A stretch of 64,000 nt of DNA from an uncultured Prevotella sp. (GCA_900316015.1 ONBG01000009.1:1-64000), one strand, 5' to 3'. Positions 1 through 8,920 are shown, counted from the stretch's first letter. Made by a program: numbers and translations. The notes: generated by a model not told the origin, from the sequence alone.

Positions 1-10
1 CTGCCTTGCG

Positions 11-98
11 AAAGGTCATCTGAGAGAGCCTGAAAGGTTATCTCCTGTGAGGCGAAAGGTCATCAATTGTCCTCTGAAAGGATATCTCCTGTCAGACG
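11..98 (+). repeat. 22-bp-period direct repeat array A (4 units)
   Basis: Four copies of a core like AAAGGTCATC start at 11, 33, 55 and 77, exactly 22 bp apart. The second and fourth units extend the core to ATCTCCTG. The rest of each unit is variable. The second copy has T and the fourth has A in place of single core bases. The array lies 3' of the minus-strand esterase gene, and may continue to the left of the window. Its period is not a multiple of three, so it is not a peptide repeat. Matching arrays occur at 15270-15368 and 48972-49059. Function unknown. Confidence 0.85.
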
Positions 99-134
99 TG
101 AGATTGCCTTTTCGCACGTCGCTCTTTGACATGT

Positions 135-932
135 TTACTTCAGATACTGCATCATGAGGATTCTGCCTGGCCACCCTGCACCACCATGGTCAAAACCACT
201 GAGCTCGTGGATGGGAATCTCTGAGTTGCCGATCCCTTCGAGGACTGCTTTCAAATAAAGATTTTCCTCATAACGCCCCATCTGTTCTAACTTCCTGTCA
301 CCGGTGATCAGCACGAGTCTTGTGTTGAGTTTACGGACGTTGTTCAGTGGAGCGTACTTGTCTACGATCGGGGAAGTGAATGAAATACCTCTCTCCCGAC
401 GTATCGTGTAGTGTGTGGCAGTCTGACCACCAATAGGGAAATATCCCTTGATGCTGTCTGCATCAACTCCAAACTTGCCGAGATAACTTTTATCGAGGCA
501 AAGCATCAGGGTAAGATAGCCGCCTGCAGAATGACCGGAGACATAAATCTGGCTTGGGTCGCCACCGTATTCCTTGATGTGCTTTATCACCCAAGCGACA
601 GCCTCGGCTGCATCCTCAGTATATTGTGGATTATGGGCCCGTGGATAAAGTCGATAGTTAGGCGCAACGACCGCGATACCCTTACCTTTTAGGTCGCCAG
701 GAATTTCCTTTTGCCCCATCGTTAGACCACCGCCATGGAACCAAACGACAGTCTTGAATGGTTTTCTGGTGTCTGCTGGATAGTAGATATCCAACTTACA
801 ACGCTCCTGCCTGTATGCGGATGTATTACGGGGACTGATATAGGAAACATTGTCTATCTCGTTATATTTTCCTTGGGCAAAGGCATCATAGGAGACAAGT
901 GCAAAGACCAACAAAAGAGATAATACCTTCAT
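135..932 (-). CDS. Secreted alpha/beta hydrolase (esterase/lipase-like)
   Basis: 265 residues with a Sec signal peptide ending near residue 20 (AFAQ). The oxyanion motif HGGG is at 66-69 and the nucleophile elbow GHSAGG at 133-138 (Ser135). Asp212 (ITGD) and His249 (FDHGG) complete a plausible triad. This matches the hormone-sensitive-lipase/BD-FAE-like esterases that deacylate small esters or decorated carbohydrates; the substrate cannot be read from the sequence. The ATG at 932 is preferred over an in-frame GTG at 938 because it begins the signal peptide directly. It starts 27 bp after aroC ends, so it is probably the last gene of the slyD-aroC operon. Confidence 0.85.
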   Translation of the reverse strand: MKVLSLLLVFALVSYDAFAQGKYNEIDNVSYISPRNTSAYRQERCKLDIYYPADTRKPFKTVVWFHGGGLTMGQKEIPGDLKGKGIAVVAPNYRLYPRAHNPQYTEDAAEAVAWVIKHIKEYGGDPSQIYVSGHSAGGYLTLMLCLDKSYLGKFGVDADSIKGYFPIGGQTATHYTIRRERGISFTSPIVDKYAPLNNVRKLNTRLVLITGDRKLEQMGRYEENLYLKAVLEGIGNSEIPIHELSGFDHGGAGWPGRILMMQYLK

Positions 933-959
933 TTGCACGTAAGCTTATGTCATTCAATT

Positions 960-2036
960 CTATAGGGTATTGGCTCTTTTCAGCAATAAATTGTCCAATA
1001 TGACCATGGCAGCCATGGACTCTACGATGGGAACTGCCCTGGGCAGGACACAGGAGTCGTGACGGCCCCTTGCCTTCAAGGTCGTGGGATTGCCTTCCAA
1101 GTCAACCGTGTCTTGCTCCCGAAGCAAGGTAGCCACAGGCTTGAACGCCACGCGGAAATAAATGTCCTGGCCGTTGCTGATTCCTCCTTGGATGCCTCCG
1201 CTATGATTGGTGAGGGTTGTGATCTTCCCATCCTGACTGGTGAACACATCGTTTTGCTCACTTCCTCGAGCAGATACTCCGTTGAAGCCTTCACCGTATT
1301 CGAAACCTTTCACAGCATTGATGCTGAGCATGGCAGCCCCTAACTGGGCATGGAGCTTCCCGAATTCCGGTTCTCCTAATCCCACCGGACAGCCTTTGAT
1401 GACACAGGCGATCACGCCACCGATCGTGTCCCCATCGGCCTTTACCTTCATGATCAGGGACTCCATCTCCTTCGACTTGCGCTCGTCAGGGCAGCGTACC
1501 GGGCTCTCTTCTGTCTTGCTGAGGTCGTACTTGCGGTAATCGCGGTCTAATGCAATGTTACCCACCTGTGAGGTGTATGCCTGGATGGAGATGCCTTCTT
1601 TCCTCAGCGCTAATTTCGCCAAGGCACCGGCAACGCATCTGCTGATGGTGATCCGTGCCGACGACCGTCCGCCTCCTCGATGGTCGCGGATGCCGTATTT
1701 GGAAAAATAAGTGTAATCGGCATGGGAAGGGCGGAACAGGTTCCTCATGTTCTCGTAATCCTGTGAGTGTGGATTCGTGTTCCTGATGATGAAACCGATT
1801 GGGCAGCCTGTCGACTTACCTTCATAGATGCCGCTCAAGAACTCTACATGGTCGGGCTCTTTCCTGCTGGTGGTCAGAAGGCTCTGACCTGGGCGACGAC
1901 GGTTTAACTCACTTTGAATGAACTCCATGTCGATGTCGATGCCAGCAGGATAACCGTCGACGACGCCGCCAATAGCTTCCCCATGACTTTCCCCGAAGGT
2001 GGTCAGGGTGAATATGTTACCAAACGTATTTTTCAT
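960..2036 (-). CDS. aroC: Chorismate synthase
   Basis: 358 residues, the usual family length. It makes chorismate from 5-enolpyruvylshikimate 3-phosphate, the last step of the shikimate pathway, using reduced FMN in the cytoplasm. The N-terminal signature FGESHG is at residues 14-19 with the conserved His18. The GGGRSSAR region and the C-terminal [13 protein letters not shown] motif are intact. It starts 12 bp after the slyD-like gene, so the two share the promoter at 2669-2700. pabB and pabC-like genes that use chorismate lie about 55 kb away in this window. Confidence 0.97.
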   Translation of the reverse strand: MKNTFGNIFTLTTFGESHGEAIGGVVDGYPAGIDIDMEFIQSELNRRRPGQSLLTTSRKEPDHVEFLSGIYEGKSTGCPIGFIIRNTNPHSQDYENMRNLFRPSHADYTYFSKYGIRDHRGGGRSSARITISRCVAGALAKLALRKEGISIQAYTSQVGNIALDRDYRKYDLSKTEESPVRCPDERKSKEMESLIMKVKADGDTIGGVIACVIKGCPVGLGEPEFGKLHAQLGAAMLSINAVKGFEYGEGFNGVSARGSEQNDVFTSQDGKITTLTNHSGGIQGGISNGQDIYFRVAFKPVATLLREQDTVDLEGNPTTLKARGRHDSCVLPRAVPIVESMAAMVILDNLLLKRANTL

Positions 2037-2048
2037 TGACTGACTTGA

Positions 2049-2639
2049 TTACTTTCCACAATGTCCGCAGCAATCACCTTCTTCACTATGACATCCGCCG
2101 CAGCCTCCGCCACAGTCTCCGCCGCAACTTCCACAACCGCCTTCTCCGTTCAGCTGGTTGATCATCTGCTGGATTTCCTCATTCGTAGCCTCGCGACTTT
2201 CCACGACATGGCCTACGAAATGGAGCTGCTTGCCTGCCAAGGGATGGTTCAGGTCAACCTTTACTTTCTGGTCGCCCACCTCTAACACTCTGCCCATGAA
2301 ACGGTTGCCGTCCTCATTTTGCAGGGGGATGATGGCATCCTTGACGATGTGCTGCCCATCGAATTTCCCGTTGATGCAGAAAATCTCACGGTCCAGGTCG
2401 ATGACACGAGAGGGGACATATTCCCCGTAGGCATCCTTTTCCGCCAAGGTGAAGTCAAACTCCACGTCCTGTTCGAGTGGAAGGATCGCTTGCTCGAAGG
2501 CAGGAAGGGTAATGCCCATGCCACTGATGAAAACAAAAGGCTTGCCTGCCGGGGCTTCCTCAATAAAGTCTGACGCGCCGTCAGCAACTGTATAGAGCTT
2601 GTAAGCCACGGCTATGTACTTGTTGGGTGCTTTTTCCAT
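2049..2639 (-). CDS. slyD: FKBP-type peptidyl-prolyl isomerase, SlyD-like, with Cys/Gly/His-rich tail
   Basis: 196 residues. The body matches SlyD-type FKBP isomerases with an inserted chaperone flap (EYVPSRVIDLDREIF and DLNHPLAGKQLHFVGHV segments). SlyD proteins assist proline isomerisation and folding in the cytoplasm and bind nickel or other metals. The last 30 or so residues (about 165-196) are nearly all Gly, Cys, His and acidic residues with repeated CGGxC-like motifs, the expected metal-binding tail. It is the first gene of the slyD-aroC-esterase operon. The symbol is by similarity of architecture. Confidence 0.88.
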   Translation of the reverse strand: MEKAPNKYIAVAYKLYTVADGASDFIEEAPAGKPFVFISGMGITLPAFEQAILPLEQDVEFDFTLAEKDAYGEYVPSRVIDLDREIFCINGKFDGQHIVKDAIIPLQNEDGNRFMGRVLEVGDQKVKVDLNHPLAGKQLHFVGHVVESREATNEEIQQMINQLNGEGGCGSCGGDCGGGCGGCHSEEGDCCGHCGK

Positions 2640-2668
2640 ATTTCTCTTTCATTTATGAATTATGCAGG

Positions 2669-2700
2669 CAAAGGTACAAAAAAATATCCAATGCTACAAA
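2669..2700 (-). promoter_or_regulatory. Bacteroidota-type promoter for the slyD-aroC operon
   Basis: On the minus strand the -7 element reads TACCTTTG (2669-2676) and a -33 TTTG lies at 2697-2700, with 20 bp between. Both match the Bacteroidota primary sigma consensus (TTTG, 19-21 bp, TAnnTTTG). The start codon is about 30 nt downstream. Confidence 0.8.
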
Positions 2701-2815
2701 TGATCGTTTATAATATGTGCCTTGTTGCATGGAAGGGAATGTACTTTCAGATCTTTAATAGATATTTGACATATGTCAAGAAATGAAAGGAAATTGCCAA
2801 TTATACTTTCAGATT

Positions 2816-2847
2816 GTTGTGCATTTAGGGTTGAACGCTTATCTTTG
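2816..2847 (+). promoter_or_regulatory. Bacteroidota-type promoter for the small secreted protein
   Basis: A -7 element TATCTTTG at 2840-2847 is a full consensus match. The -33 element is GTTG (2816-2819), one mismatch, with 20 bp between. The predicted leader to the ATG at 2925 is about 70 nt. Confidence 0.7.
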
Positions 2848-2924
2848 CATTGTCAATCAGACAAAAGGATAATAACAAACACGGGCTTCAAACACAAGCC
2901 CTTAGTAAAAAGAAAGGTAAAAAG

Positions 2925-3299
2925 ATGATGAAAAAGATTGTTTTGACATTGGTTGCATTGCTGAGCTTAACGTCAGTATTTGCAGATGAGGAGAAGACAA
3001 ACGCCGTCAATTACGTTCAGGCTTACAACATGAACGTGAACATGGACAAGTTAGCATCGTATCTGGAACTCTCCATGGACCAGGCTGAGGCTGTAGAGGA
3101 TGTACACAAGAGCTTCTGCGCTGACATGATGAATGCAGCAACTGCATCGAAGGATGAGCGCCAGGAGATGTTGAACAAGGCTGTGGTCAAGGACCTGAGG
3201 TACATGCACTCTATCTTGGATAACGATCAGTACCGCAAGTACCTGACTGTCCTGAATGCCACGCTCAACAACCGTGGTATCCGCGTGAACGCAAAATGA
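2925..3299 (+). CDS. Small secreted helical protein, function unknown
   Basis: 124 residues from the tandem ATGs at 2925/2928, chosen because a signal peptide (MMKKIVLTLVALLSLTSVFA) follows directly; the open frame extends further upstream without protein-like sequence. The mature part is Met-, Asp- and Lys-rich and predicted mostly helical. It has an LSMDQAEAVEDVHKSF segment and an ILDNDQYRKYL segment that loosely resemble the LTxxQ and LTPEQ repeats of Spy/CpxP-like periplasmic proteins. That likeness is weak and no function is claimed. It is a single-gene unit with its own promoter and terminator. Confidence 0.75.
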   Translation: MMKKIVLTLVALLSLTSVFADEEKTNAVNYVQAYNMNVNMDKLASYLELSMDQAEAVEDVHKSFCADMMNAATASKDERQEMLNKAVVKDLRYMHSILDNDQYRKYLTVLNATLNNRGIRVNAK

Positions 3300-3325
3300 T
3301 ATATAAGAGAGAATAAGTCAAGAGA

Positions 3326-3362
3326 CTGCTGGCTTCCCATTAGGAGGTCAGCAGTTTTTTTT
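3326..3362 (+). terminator. Rho-independent terminator
   Basis: A 12-bp stem (3326-3337 with 3343-3354, two G-T pairs) and a CATTA loop are followed by eight T residues. It ends the transcript of the small secreted protein. Confidence 0.9.
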
Positions 3363-3381
3363 ATTCCTTCCCTTGAATTCT

Positions 3382-3413
3382 TTTGGGAGTTTCAGGGAAT
3401 TTTGTTATTTTTG
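3382..3413 (+). promoter_or_regulatory. Promoter of the subtilase gene, possibly giving a leaderless mRNA
   Basis: TTTG at 3382-3385 and TATTTTTG at 3406-3413 are separated by 20 bp and both match consensus. The signal-peptide ATG at 3418 begins only 5 nt after the -7 element, about where transcription should start. Confidence 0.75.
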
Positions 3414-3417
3414 CGAC

Positions 3418-5610
3418 ATGAGAAAAACGGTCGCCATTTTACTACTAACCATGATCGCCCTATGTGCTGACGGCCAGAATGTACGTCTTTCCAAGATGTC
3501 GTCTTGGGTCAGGGCGCTCACCCTTCAGCAGAAGGCAAGTGGGCGCAGGATGGCTTGGGGCAAGACGGTTCGTCCGCATCGGGAGCTATGTGCCTTTGTC
3601 CGTGCGGAATCGGAACGCTCTCTCTCAGATCAAGATTGTCGTGTCATGGCTCGTTTCGGGGATATATACATCGCGAGTATCCCTGTTGACAGGCTGCCGT
3701 CCTTGTCTGCCGACCCAAGGGTATTGCGTATTGAGGCTAACCGCCCTTGCCGAGTACAGTTGGATTCAGCCGCTCTTGAGGTTGACGGAGTCCCAGCCTA
3801 TCAGGGGGTATCGCTGCCTCAGGCCTATACGGGGAAGGGCGTTGTGGTCGGCATCCAGGATATAGGCTTCGACCTGACCCATCCCACTTTCTTCGATTCC
3901 ACGGCTACTCATTATCGGATCCAGCGGATTTGGGACCAGCTTTCCACAGATACGGTGGGAAGCCATTATTATGTGGGGAATGATTATCGGGGGCAGGAGG
4001 CAGTGCTCGGCTATGCCCATTCCCGTGATGGATCCATCGTGACGCACGGTACCCATACCTCCGGCATCGCGGCAGGCAGTGGATATCAGTCGCCTTATCG
4101 GGGCATCGCGTTCGAAAGCGATATCTGCTTGGTAGCTAATGCGACCAGTAACAATGCGGCACTGGTTGACTCTGCGGATTACTATAAGTACACAACGGCG
4201 ACCGACGCCTTAGGATTCAAGTATATCTTCGATTATGCCCAAAGTGTCGGCAAGCCCTGCGTGATCTCCTTTAGTGAGGGTGCATCGGATGATTTCTATG
4301 GCGACCATCAGTTGTTCTATGCCGTCTTGGACAGTTTGGTGGGTCTGGGACGGATCCTCGTTTCGTCTGCGGGCAACCAGGGAAGGCTAAAGACTTATTT
4401 CCGGAAGCCGGCAGGGGTGGCTTCGGAAGGAACGTTCTTCTATACGTATGGCAAGCAGTTGGCTGTCTACCTGAAAAGCAAACGTCCGTTCACCTTGCGC
4501 CTGAAACTGTACGAAGAACAGAAAACGGACACGATATCCATCCTTTCTTCCCAACTCTTTTCCTATCCGGACTCGCTTTATCGGGATACCCTCTTCGTGG
4601 ATTCCGTTCCCTATATCATCCTGATGACTGGCTATCCTTCTTGCTATGACCCTGATGACTTTGCCTATGAGGTGGTCGTGCAGGGACCGTCGAGATTGGG
4701 CTTTGATGTCCCTGTGTCCTTCGAGGTGGTAGGATCAGACGCAGATGTTGAGGCTTATCAGGTCGTTGGCGAGTGGACAACCCATGCGAAGGATGCTTCT
4801 TTGCACGCTGGGGAATACAACCATGGCATCCTCAGTCCTGGGGCAGCCCCAGCCGTCGTGTGCGTCGGGGCAACGGCTTACCGTACCCAGTACACAAATT
4901 ACAAGGGGAAAGTGATGCGCTTCGATGGCGGGAGCCATGGACTGCGCTCTGTGTATTCCTCCGTGGGACCCACTTTTGACGAACGGGTCAAGCCGGATGT
5001 GATGGCCCCGGGCATGAACATCGTGTCTGCCTTCAACAGTTTTTTCTTGGAGAAGAATCCCCAGTCGACGGAATTGGAGTCGAATGTCGCGCATTTTGAT
5101 TACAACGGACGTGTCTATGGATGGACCGCCGGTTCTGGAACGTCAATGTCCACGCCAGTCGTGGCGGGCGCAATCGCTCTTTGGTTGGAGGCCAATCCCA
5201 GCCTGACCCCAGCGCAGGTGATGGAGGTCATCCGCCGCACATCCACCCATCCAGTGGATTCCCTTTCCTATCCGAACAATGAATATGGATATGGACAGAT
5301 CGATATCTATCGCGGTTTGTTGGATATCTTGGGCGTTACCGGCATCCAAGGGATCTCCACGACGCAGCCTGCCCTTGTCAAGATCAGGGTATTGGCAGAC
5401 AGGAGAGTGGGTATCTCGCTTCCGGAAATCCCAGCCCACGGGCTGACTGTATCCGTATATGCCACCTCAGGTACCCTGTTGCGGCAGCAATCATGGAGAG
5501 ATACCGCTACCTTGGAACTCGACCTCAGTATGCTCCCTGTTGGGGTTTACATCGTCCAGGTGAATGGCGGCAAGCGGGAGCTCACGGGATCTACAATCAT
5601 CAGAATTTAA
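3418..5610 (+). CDS. Secreted subtilisin-like serine peptidase (S8) with probable T9SS C-terminal signal
   Basis: 730 residues from the ATG at 3418, which starts a signal peptide (ending near CADGQ); the frame is open 15 codons upstream. The catalytic triad is visible: Asp148 (IQDIGFD), His210 (THGTHTSG) and Ser576 (GSGTSMSTPVVAG). A long insert sits between His and Ser. The last 75 or so residues have the features of a type IX secretion sorting domain (SVYATSGTLL, LPVGVYIVQV), so the enzyme is probably exported to the surface or released. The GH29 gene follows after 17 bp, so cotranscription is likely. Substrate is unknown. Confidence 0.9.
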   Translation: MRKTVAILLLTMIALCADGQNVRLSKMSSWVRALTLQQKASGRRMAWGKTVRPHRELCAFVRAESERSLSDQDCRVMARFGDIYIASIPVDRLPSLSADPRVLRIEANRPCRVQLDSAALEVDGVPAYQGVSLPQAYTGKGVVVGIQDIGFDLTHPTFFDSTATHYRIQRIWDQLSTDTVGSHYYVGNDYRGQEAVLGYAHSRDGSIVTHGTHTSGIAAGSGYQSPYRGIAFESDICLVANATSNNAALVDSADYYKYTTATDALGFKYIFDYAQSVGKPCVISFSEGASDDFYGDHQLFYAVLDSLVGLGRILVSSAGNQGRLKTYFRKPAGVASEGTFFYTYGKQLAVYLKSKRPFTLRLKLYEEQKTDTISILSSQLFSYPDSLYRDTLFVDSVPYIILMTGYPSCYDPDDFAYEVVVQGPSRLGFDVPVSFEVVGSDADVEAYQVVGEWTTHAKDASLHAGEYNHGILSPGAAPAVVCVGATAYRTQYTNYKGKVMRFDGGSHGLRSVYSSVGPTFDERVKPDVMAPGMNIVSAFNSFFLEKNPQSTELESNVAHFDYNGRVYGWTAGSGTSMSTPVVAGAIALWLEANPSLTPAQVMEVIRRTSTHPVDSLSYPNNEYGYGQIDIYRGLLDILGVTGIQGISTTQPALVKIRVLADRRVGISLPEIPAHGLTVSVYATSGTLLRQQSWRDTATLELDLSMLPVGVYIVQVNGGKRELTGSTIIRI

Positions 5611-5627
5611 CCAAGTTAGTAATAAAT

Positions 5628-6926
5628 ATGAGAAAAACAGTTATTTCATTGGCTCTGTCCCTGATGTGTTTGTCAGGATGGGCACAGCGTACTTATCAGC
5701 CTACAGAAGAGAACCTGAAGGCACGTAAAGAATTCCAGGATGAGAAGTTTGGTATCTTCCTGCACTGGGGGCTCTATTCCATGATGGGAAATGGGGAATG
5801 GGTGATGAACAACAGGAATATCAACTACAAGGAATACCAGGTGTTGGCACAGACCTTCTATCCTTCCCATTTCGACGCAGACAAATGGGTGGCTCAGATC
5901 AAGGCAAGTGGTGCCAAGTATATTACGATCACGTCAAGGCATCATGATGGGTTCTCCTTGTTCAAGACCCAGACCAGCGACTACAATGTGGTGGACGGTA
6001 CGCCCTTCAAGCGGGATATCATCAAGGAATTGGCTGAGGCTTGTCGGAAACAGGGCATCAAGCTCCATTTGTATTACTCCCATTTAGACTGGCATCGCAC
6101 CGATTATCCATTGGGGCGCACGGGAAGGAAGCTGGGAAGGCCGACCGACCAGCAGAACTGGAAGAGCTATTACAACTTCATGAACACGCAGTTGACGGAA
6201 CTCCTGACTAACTACGGACCGATTGGATGTATCTGGTTTGATGGCTGGTGGGACCATGACCAGGATGCGAAACCGTTTGACTGGGAATTGGAGAACCAAT
6301 ACCGCTTGATCCATCAGTTGCAGCCTGCATGCTTGGTGGGTAACAACCATCATGTCACCCCATTCGACGGGGAGGACATCCAGTTCTTCGAGCGTGACCT
6401 GCCTGGCGAGAACAAGGCAGGGCTTTCTGGTCAGGATGTCAGCAAATTGCCCCTGGAGTCTTGTCAGACCATCAATGACAACTGGGGGTTTGATATCACA
6501 GACAATCGGTATAAGTCGACGAAACAACTCATCCAGATGTTGGTGGGAGCTGCCGGAAGAAACTCTAACCTGTTGCTGAACATCGGTCCGGAACCAGGTG
6601 GCGAACTCCCTCAGCAAGCCGTAGAGCGGATGAAGGAAATGGGAACCTGGCTGGCTAAGTATGGGGAGACCATCTATGGCACAAGGGGTGGCGTGATCGA
6701 GCCTCATGAGTGGGGCGTCAGCACCCAGAAAGGTAACAAATTGTATATCCATATACTGAACCTGCAGGATTCCAGCCTGTTCATTCCACTGAAAGCGAAG
6801 ATCAAGAAAGCGAAGTTGTTCGATGGCGGCAAACCGGTTTCTTTCACCAAGAGTGGGAGTGGATATACCTTGAACTTGCCCGTTGTCCCCAAGGACATCG
6901 ACTATATCGTTGAGCTCACGCTTTAA
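5628..6926 (+). CDS. Alpha-L-fucosidase, GH29
   Basis: 432 residues from the ATG at 5628, which begins a signal peptide ending in GWAQ; a longer upstream frame overlaps the subtilase and was discarded. The GH29 features are FGIFLHWGLYS near the mature N-terminus, ITSRHHDGF, and the nucleophile motif WFDGWW with Asp205. GH29 enzymes are retaining exo-alpha-L-fucosidases that act on host or plant glycans. A short beta-rich C-terminal domain follows the barrel. No fucose permease or isomerase is nearby, so it is not part of a visible fucose locus. Confidence 0.92.
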   Translation: MRKTVISLALSLMCLSGWAQRTYQPTEENLKARKEFQDEKFGIFLHWGLYSMMGNGEWVMNNRNINYKEYQVLAQTFYPSHFDADKWVAQIKASGAKYITITSRHHDGFSLFKTQTSDYNVVDGTPFKRDIIKELAEACRKQGIKLHLYYSHLDWHRTDYPLGRTGRKLGRPTDQQNWKSYYNFMNTQLTELLTNYGPIGCIWFDGWWDHDQDAKPFDWELENQYRLIHQLQPACLVGNNHHVTPFDGEDIQFFERDLPGENKAGLSGQDVSKLPLESCQTINDNWGFDITDNRYKSTKQLIQMLVGAAGRNSNLLLNIGPEPGGELPQQAVERMKEMGTWLAKYGETIYGTRGGVIEPHEWGVSTQKGNKLYIHILNLQDSSLFIPLKAKIKKAKLFDGGKPVSFTKSGSGYTLNLPVVPKDIDYIVELTL

Positions 6927-6951
6927 TAGTAGTCACCAAGGATCGGGAAAA

Positions 6952-6985
6952 ATGGAGAATTTGCATGAAAATTCTCCATTTTTTC
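6952..6985 (+). terminator. Rho-independent terminator after the fucosidase
   Basis: An 11-bp stem (6952-6962 with 6969-6979) with a 6-nt loop runs into T-rich sequence. The T-tract abuts the -33 element of the next promoter. Confidence 0.85.
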
Positions 6986-7016
6986 TTTGTCAGTTTCCTA
7001 AGTTGATGTATCTTTG
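6986..7016 (+). promoter_or_regulatory. Promoter of the M48 lipoprotein gene
   Basis: TTTG at 6986-6989 and TATCTTTG at 7009-7016 are 19 bp apart and both match consensus. The predicted leader is about 33-40 nt. Confidence 0.82.
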
Positions 7017-7055
7017 CCGCGATTTAGTAGAAGCCTATATAAATATAGATAAGAT

Positions 7056-7949
7056 ATGAAAAAGATTCGTTTCTTGATGATGACGATGCTGACCGCAATG
7101 CTCATTGCCTGCGGTACAACATCTACAGTGCCCATCACAGGGCGTAAGCACACGTTGCTGGTTTCAGACGAACAGGTCTTGAGCCTGAGCAACCAGGAGT
7201 ATACGAAATACATGAAGACTGCCAAGCCTTCTACCGATGCTACGAATACAGCCATGGTGAGAAGGGTAGGGACACGATTGGCGAATGCGGTGGAGACTTA
7301 CCTGAAGAATAACGGGATGGCCTCTGAGTGCAAGAACTTCAATTGGGAGTTTAACCTTGTCCAGGACAAGAGCATAAACGCGTTCTGTATGCCGGGTGGT
7401 AAGATCGTCGTATACGAAGGCTTACTTCCCGTGACCAAGGACGAAGCATCCCTTGCTATCGTGCTCGGTCATGAGATTGCCCATGCAGTAGCCAAGCATT
7501 CTGCAGAGCAAATGTCCAAGCAGATGCGGCAACAATATGGCACGCAGATCGGTGGGGCGATCCTGCAGGCAGCGGGCGTCAGCTCTTCCACCACGTCTCT
7601 GCTCGAGCAGATCGCAGCCAGTGGCTTCCAGTTCCGTAACCTGAAGTATTCCAGGGACAACGAGAGTGAGGCAGACCACATGGGACTCATCTTCGCAGCC
7701 ATGGCAGGTTACGATCCAGCTGTGGCCATCCCGTTCTGGCAGCGGATGGCTGCTGCAAGCGGTAGCAGTAGCAATGATAATGATATCTTTAGCGATCACC
7801 CCTCGGATGCCAAGCGTATCGCAGCCATCCAAAAGGAATTGCCTGAGGCAGAGAAATATTACCAGGCAAGTGGTTATGCCAAGAAGGCAACCTCTTCGGC
7901 AACGAAGAAACGGACGACCAGTAGCCGGAAGTCCAGCAAGAGACGGTAG
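7056..7949 (+). CDS. M48-family zinc metallopeptidase lipoprotein
   Basis: 297 residues. The N-terminus is a lipoprotein signal with lipobox-like LIACG. The zinc motif HEIAHAVAKH has His139, Glu140 and His143, and ESEADHMG supplies the third ligand. This is the arrangement of the LoiP/YcaL/BepA-like periplasmic M48 peptidases, which help remove misfolded outer-membrane proteins. The last 25 residues are Lys/Arg/Ser/Thr-rich, an unusual basic tail for this family. It is a single-gene unit, convergent with the radical SAM gene. Confidence 0.92.
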   Translation: MKKIRFLMMTMLTAMLIACGTTSTVPITGRKHTLLVSDEQVLSLSNQEYTKYMKTAKPSTDATNTAMVRRVGTRLANAVETYLKNNGMASECKNFNWEFNLVQDKSINAFCMPGGKIVVYEGLLPVTKDEASLAIVLGHEIAHAVAKHSAEQMSKQMRQQYGTQIGGAILQAAGVSSSTTSLLEQIAASGFQFRNLKYSRDNESEADHMGLIFAAMAGYDPAVAIPFWQRMAAASGSSSNDNDIFSDHPSDAKRIAAIQKELPEAEKYYQASGYAKKATSSATKKRTTSSRKSSKRR

Positions 7950-7971
7950 ACGGTTGATATAGCGTCATGCG

Positions 7972-8016
7972 AAAAGCCGGGGCAGGAAGGATCATGTTCC
8001 TTTTGCCCCGGCTTTC
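7972..8016. terminator. Bidirectional terminator between convergent genes
   Basis: AAAGCCGGGGCA (7973-7984) pairs with TGCCCCGGCTTT (8004-8015), a 12-bp GC-rich stem, with further pairing possible inside (GGAA/TTCC). T-rich sequence lies on both sides when read on the relevant strand. Confidence 0.85.
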
Positions 8017-8037
8017 TTGTTTCACGGCGCAGGCAGG

Positions 8038-8904
8038 TCATACGTTGCCTAAATGGACCCACCGGATCCCTTCTTCCCTTGCGATCCTTTCTGCCTCTTT
8101 CATCAACCGGAGAGGAGTAGGGGAAAGGGATTCCATCTTGTAAAGGGGGAAGAAACGACTGATATGCAAGGGCGTGTCCTTGAACCCATTGCCTACCAAC
8201 CATTGGCACATCTTCCTGAACATTTCCATGTCATCGTTGACCGTAGGGATGAGCAGATGGGTGATCTCCAACCATACGCCAGCATTCTTTAAGGTCAGGA
8301 GCGTGTCTAAGACAGGGGCTAAGTGCCCTCCGCTCACTTCCTGATAGAGGGTGTCGCTGAACGACTTGAGATCGATGTTGGCCGCATCCAACAAGGGGGA
8401 GAGTTCCTTCAGAGGCTCTGGGTTGATATAACCGGCAGAGACCAAGATGTTGCGCATCCCATTCTCATGAGCTAAACAGGCGATGTCCCGCACGTATTCA
8501 AAGTAGGTCAATGGCTCCGTATAGGTATACGCGATCTGGTCTTGATGGTACCGTTGGGCGATGTGGATGATATCTTCTGGCGATGACTCCTCCCAGGGCA
8601 CCTGATCGGGGAGAGATTGCGATATCTCGTAGTTCTGGCAGTTCTTGCACCTGAAATTACATCCCGTGCAAGCGATGGACAGGCATTGCGAGCCTGGATG
8701 GAAATGCAGCAAGGGCTTCTTTTCGATAGGGTCGATGGCAAGGGCGCAGGGATGGCCATATACCTCAGAATAGAGGGTGCCGTCCTGGTTGGTCCTATTT
8801 CGACAAATCCCTCTTTTCCCCTCAGGGATCTTGCAATGATGAGGGCATAGGTCGCATGCCACTCTCCCGTTATCCAAGCCATGCCAATATGATGCGATAT
8901 GCAT
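8038..8904 (-). CDS. amrS: Radical SAM enzyme of the AmmeMemoRadiSam system
   Basis: 288 residues from the ATG at 8904. The cluster motif CNFRCKNC (CxxxCxxC) binds the 4Fe-4S cluster, and the N-terminal cysteines (CDLCPHHC and GICRNR) are typical of the AmmeMemoRadiSam subfamily. The reaction of this system is not known to me. The 8904 start is favoured because a good Shine-Dalgarno (AGGAGG, complement of 8910-8915) sits 5 nt upstream. An ATG at 8928 would overlap the stop of the preceding gene. It follows the MEMO-AMMECR1 gene, the usual partner, by 16 bp. Confidence 0.9.
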   Translation of the reverse strand: MHIASYWHGLDNGRVACDLCPHHCKIPEGKRGICRNRTNQDGTLYSEVYGHPCALAIDPIEKKPLLHFHPGSQCLSIACTGCNFRCKNCQNYEISQSLPDQVPWEESSPEDIIHIAQRYHQDQIAYTYTEPLTYFEYVRDIACLAHENGMRNILVSAGYINPEPLKELSPLLDAANIDLKSFSDTLYQEVSGGHLAPVLDTLLTLKNAGVWLEITHLLIPTVNDDMEMFRKMCQWLVGNGFKDTPLHISRFFPLYKMESLSPTPLRLMKEAERIAREEGIRWVHLGNV

Positions 8905-8919
8905 GATAGCCTCCTTTCC
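8905..8919 (-). promoter_or_regulatory. Strong Shine-Dalgarno before amrS
   Basis: The minus strand reads GGAAAGGAGG followed by 5 nt and ATG. Strong Shine-Dalgarno sites are uncommon in Bacteroidota, so this one helps to choose the start. Confidence 0.6.
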
Positions 8920-8920
8920 T

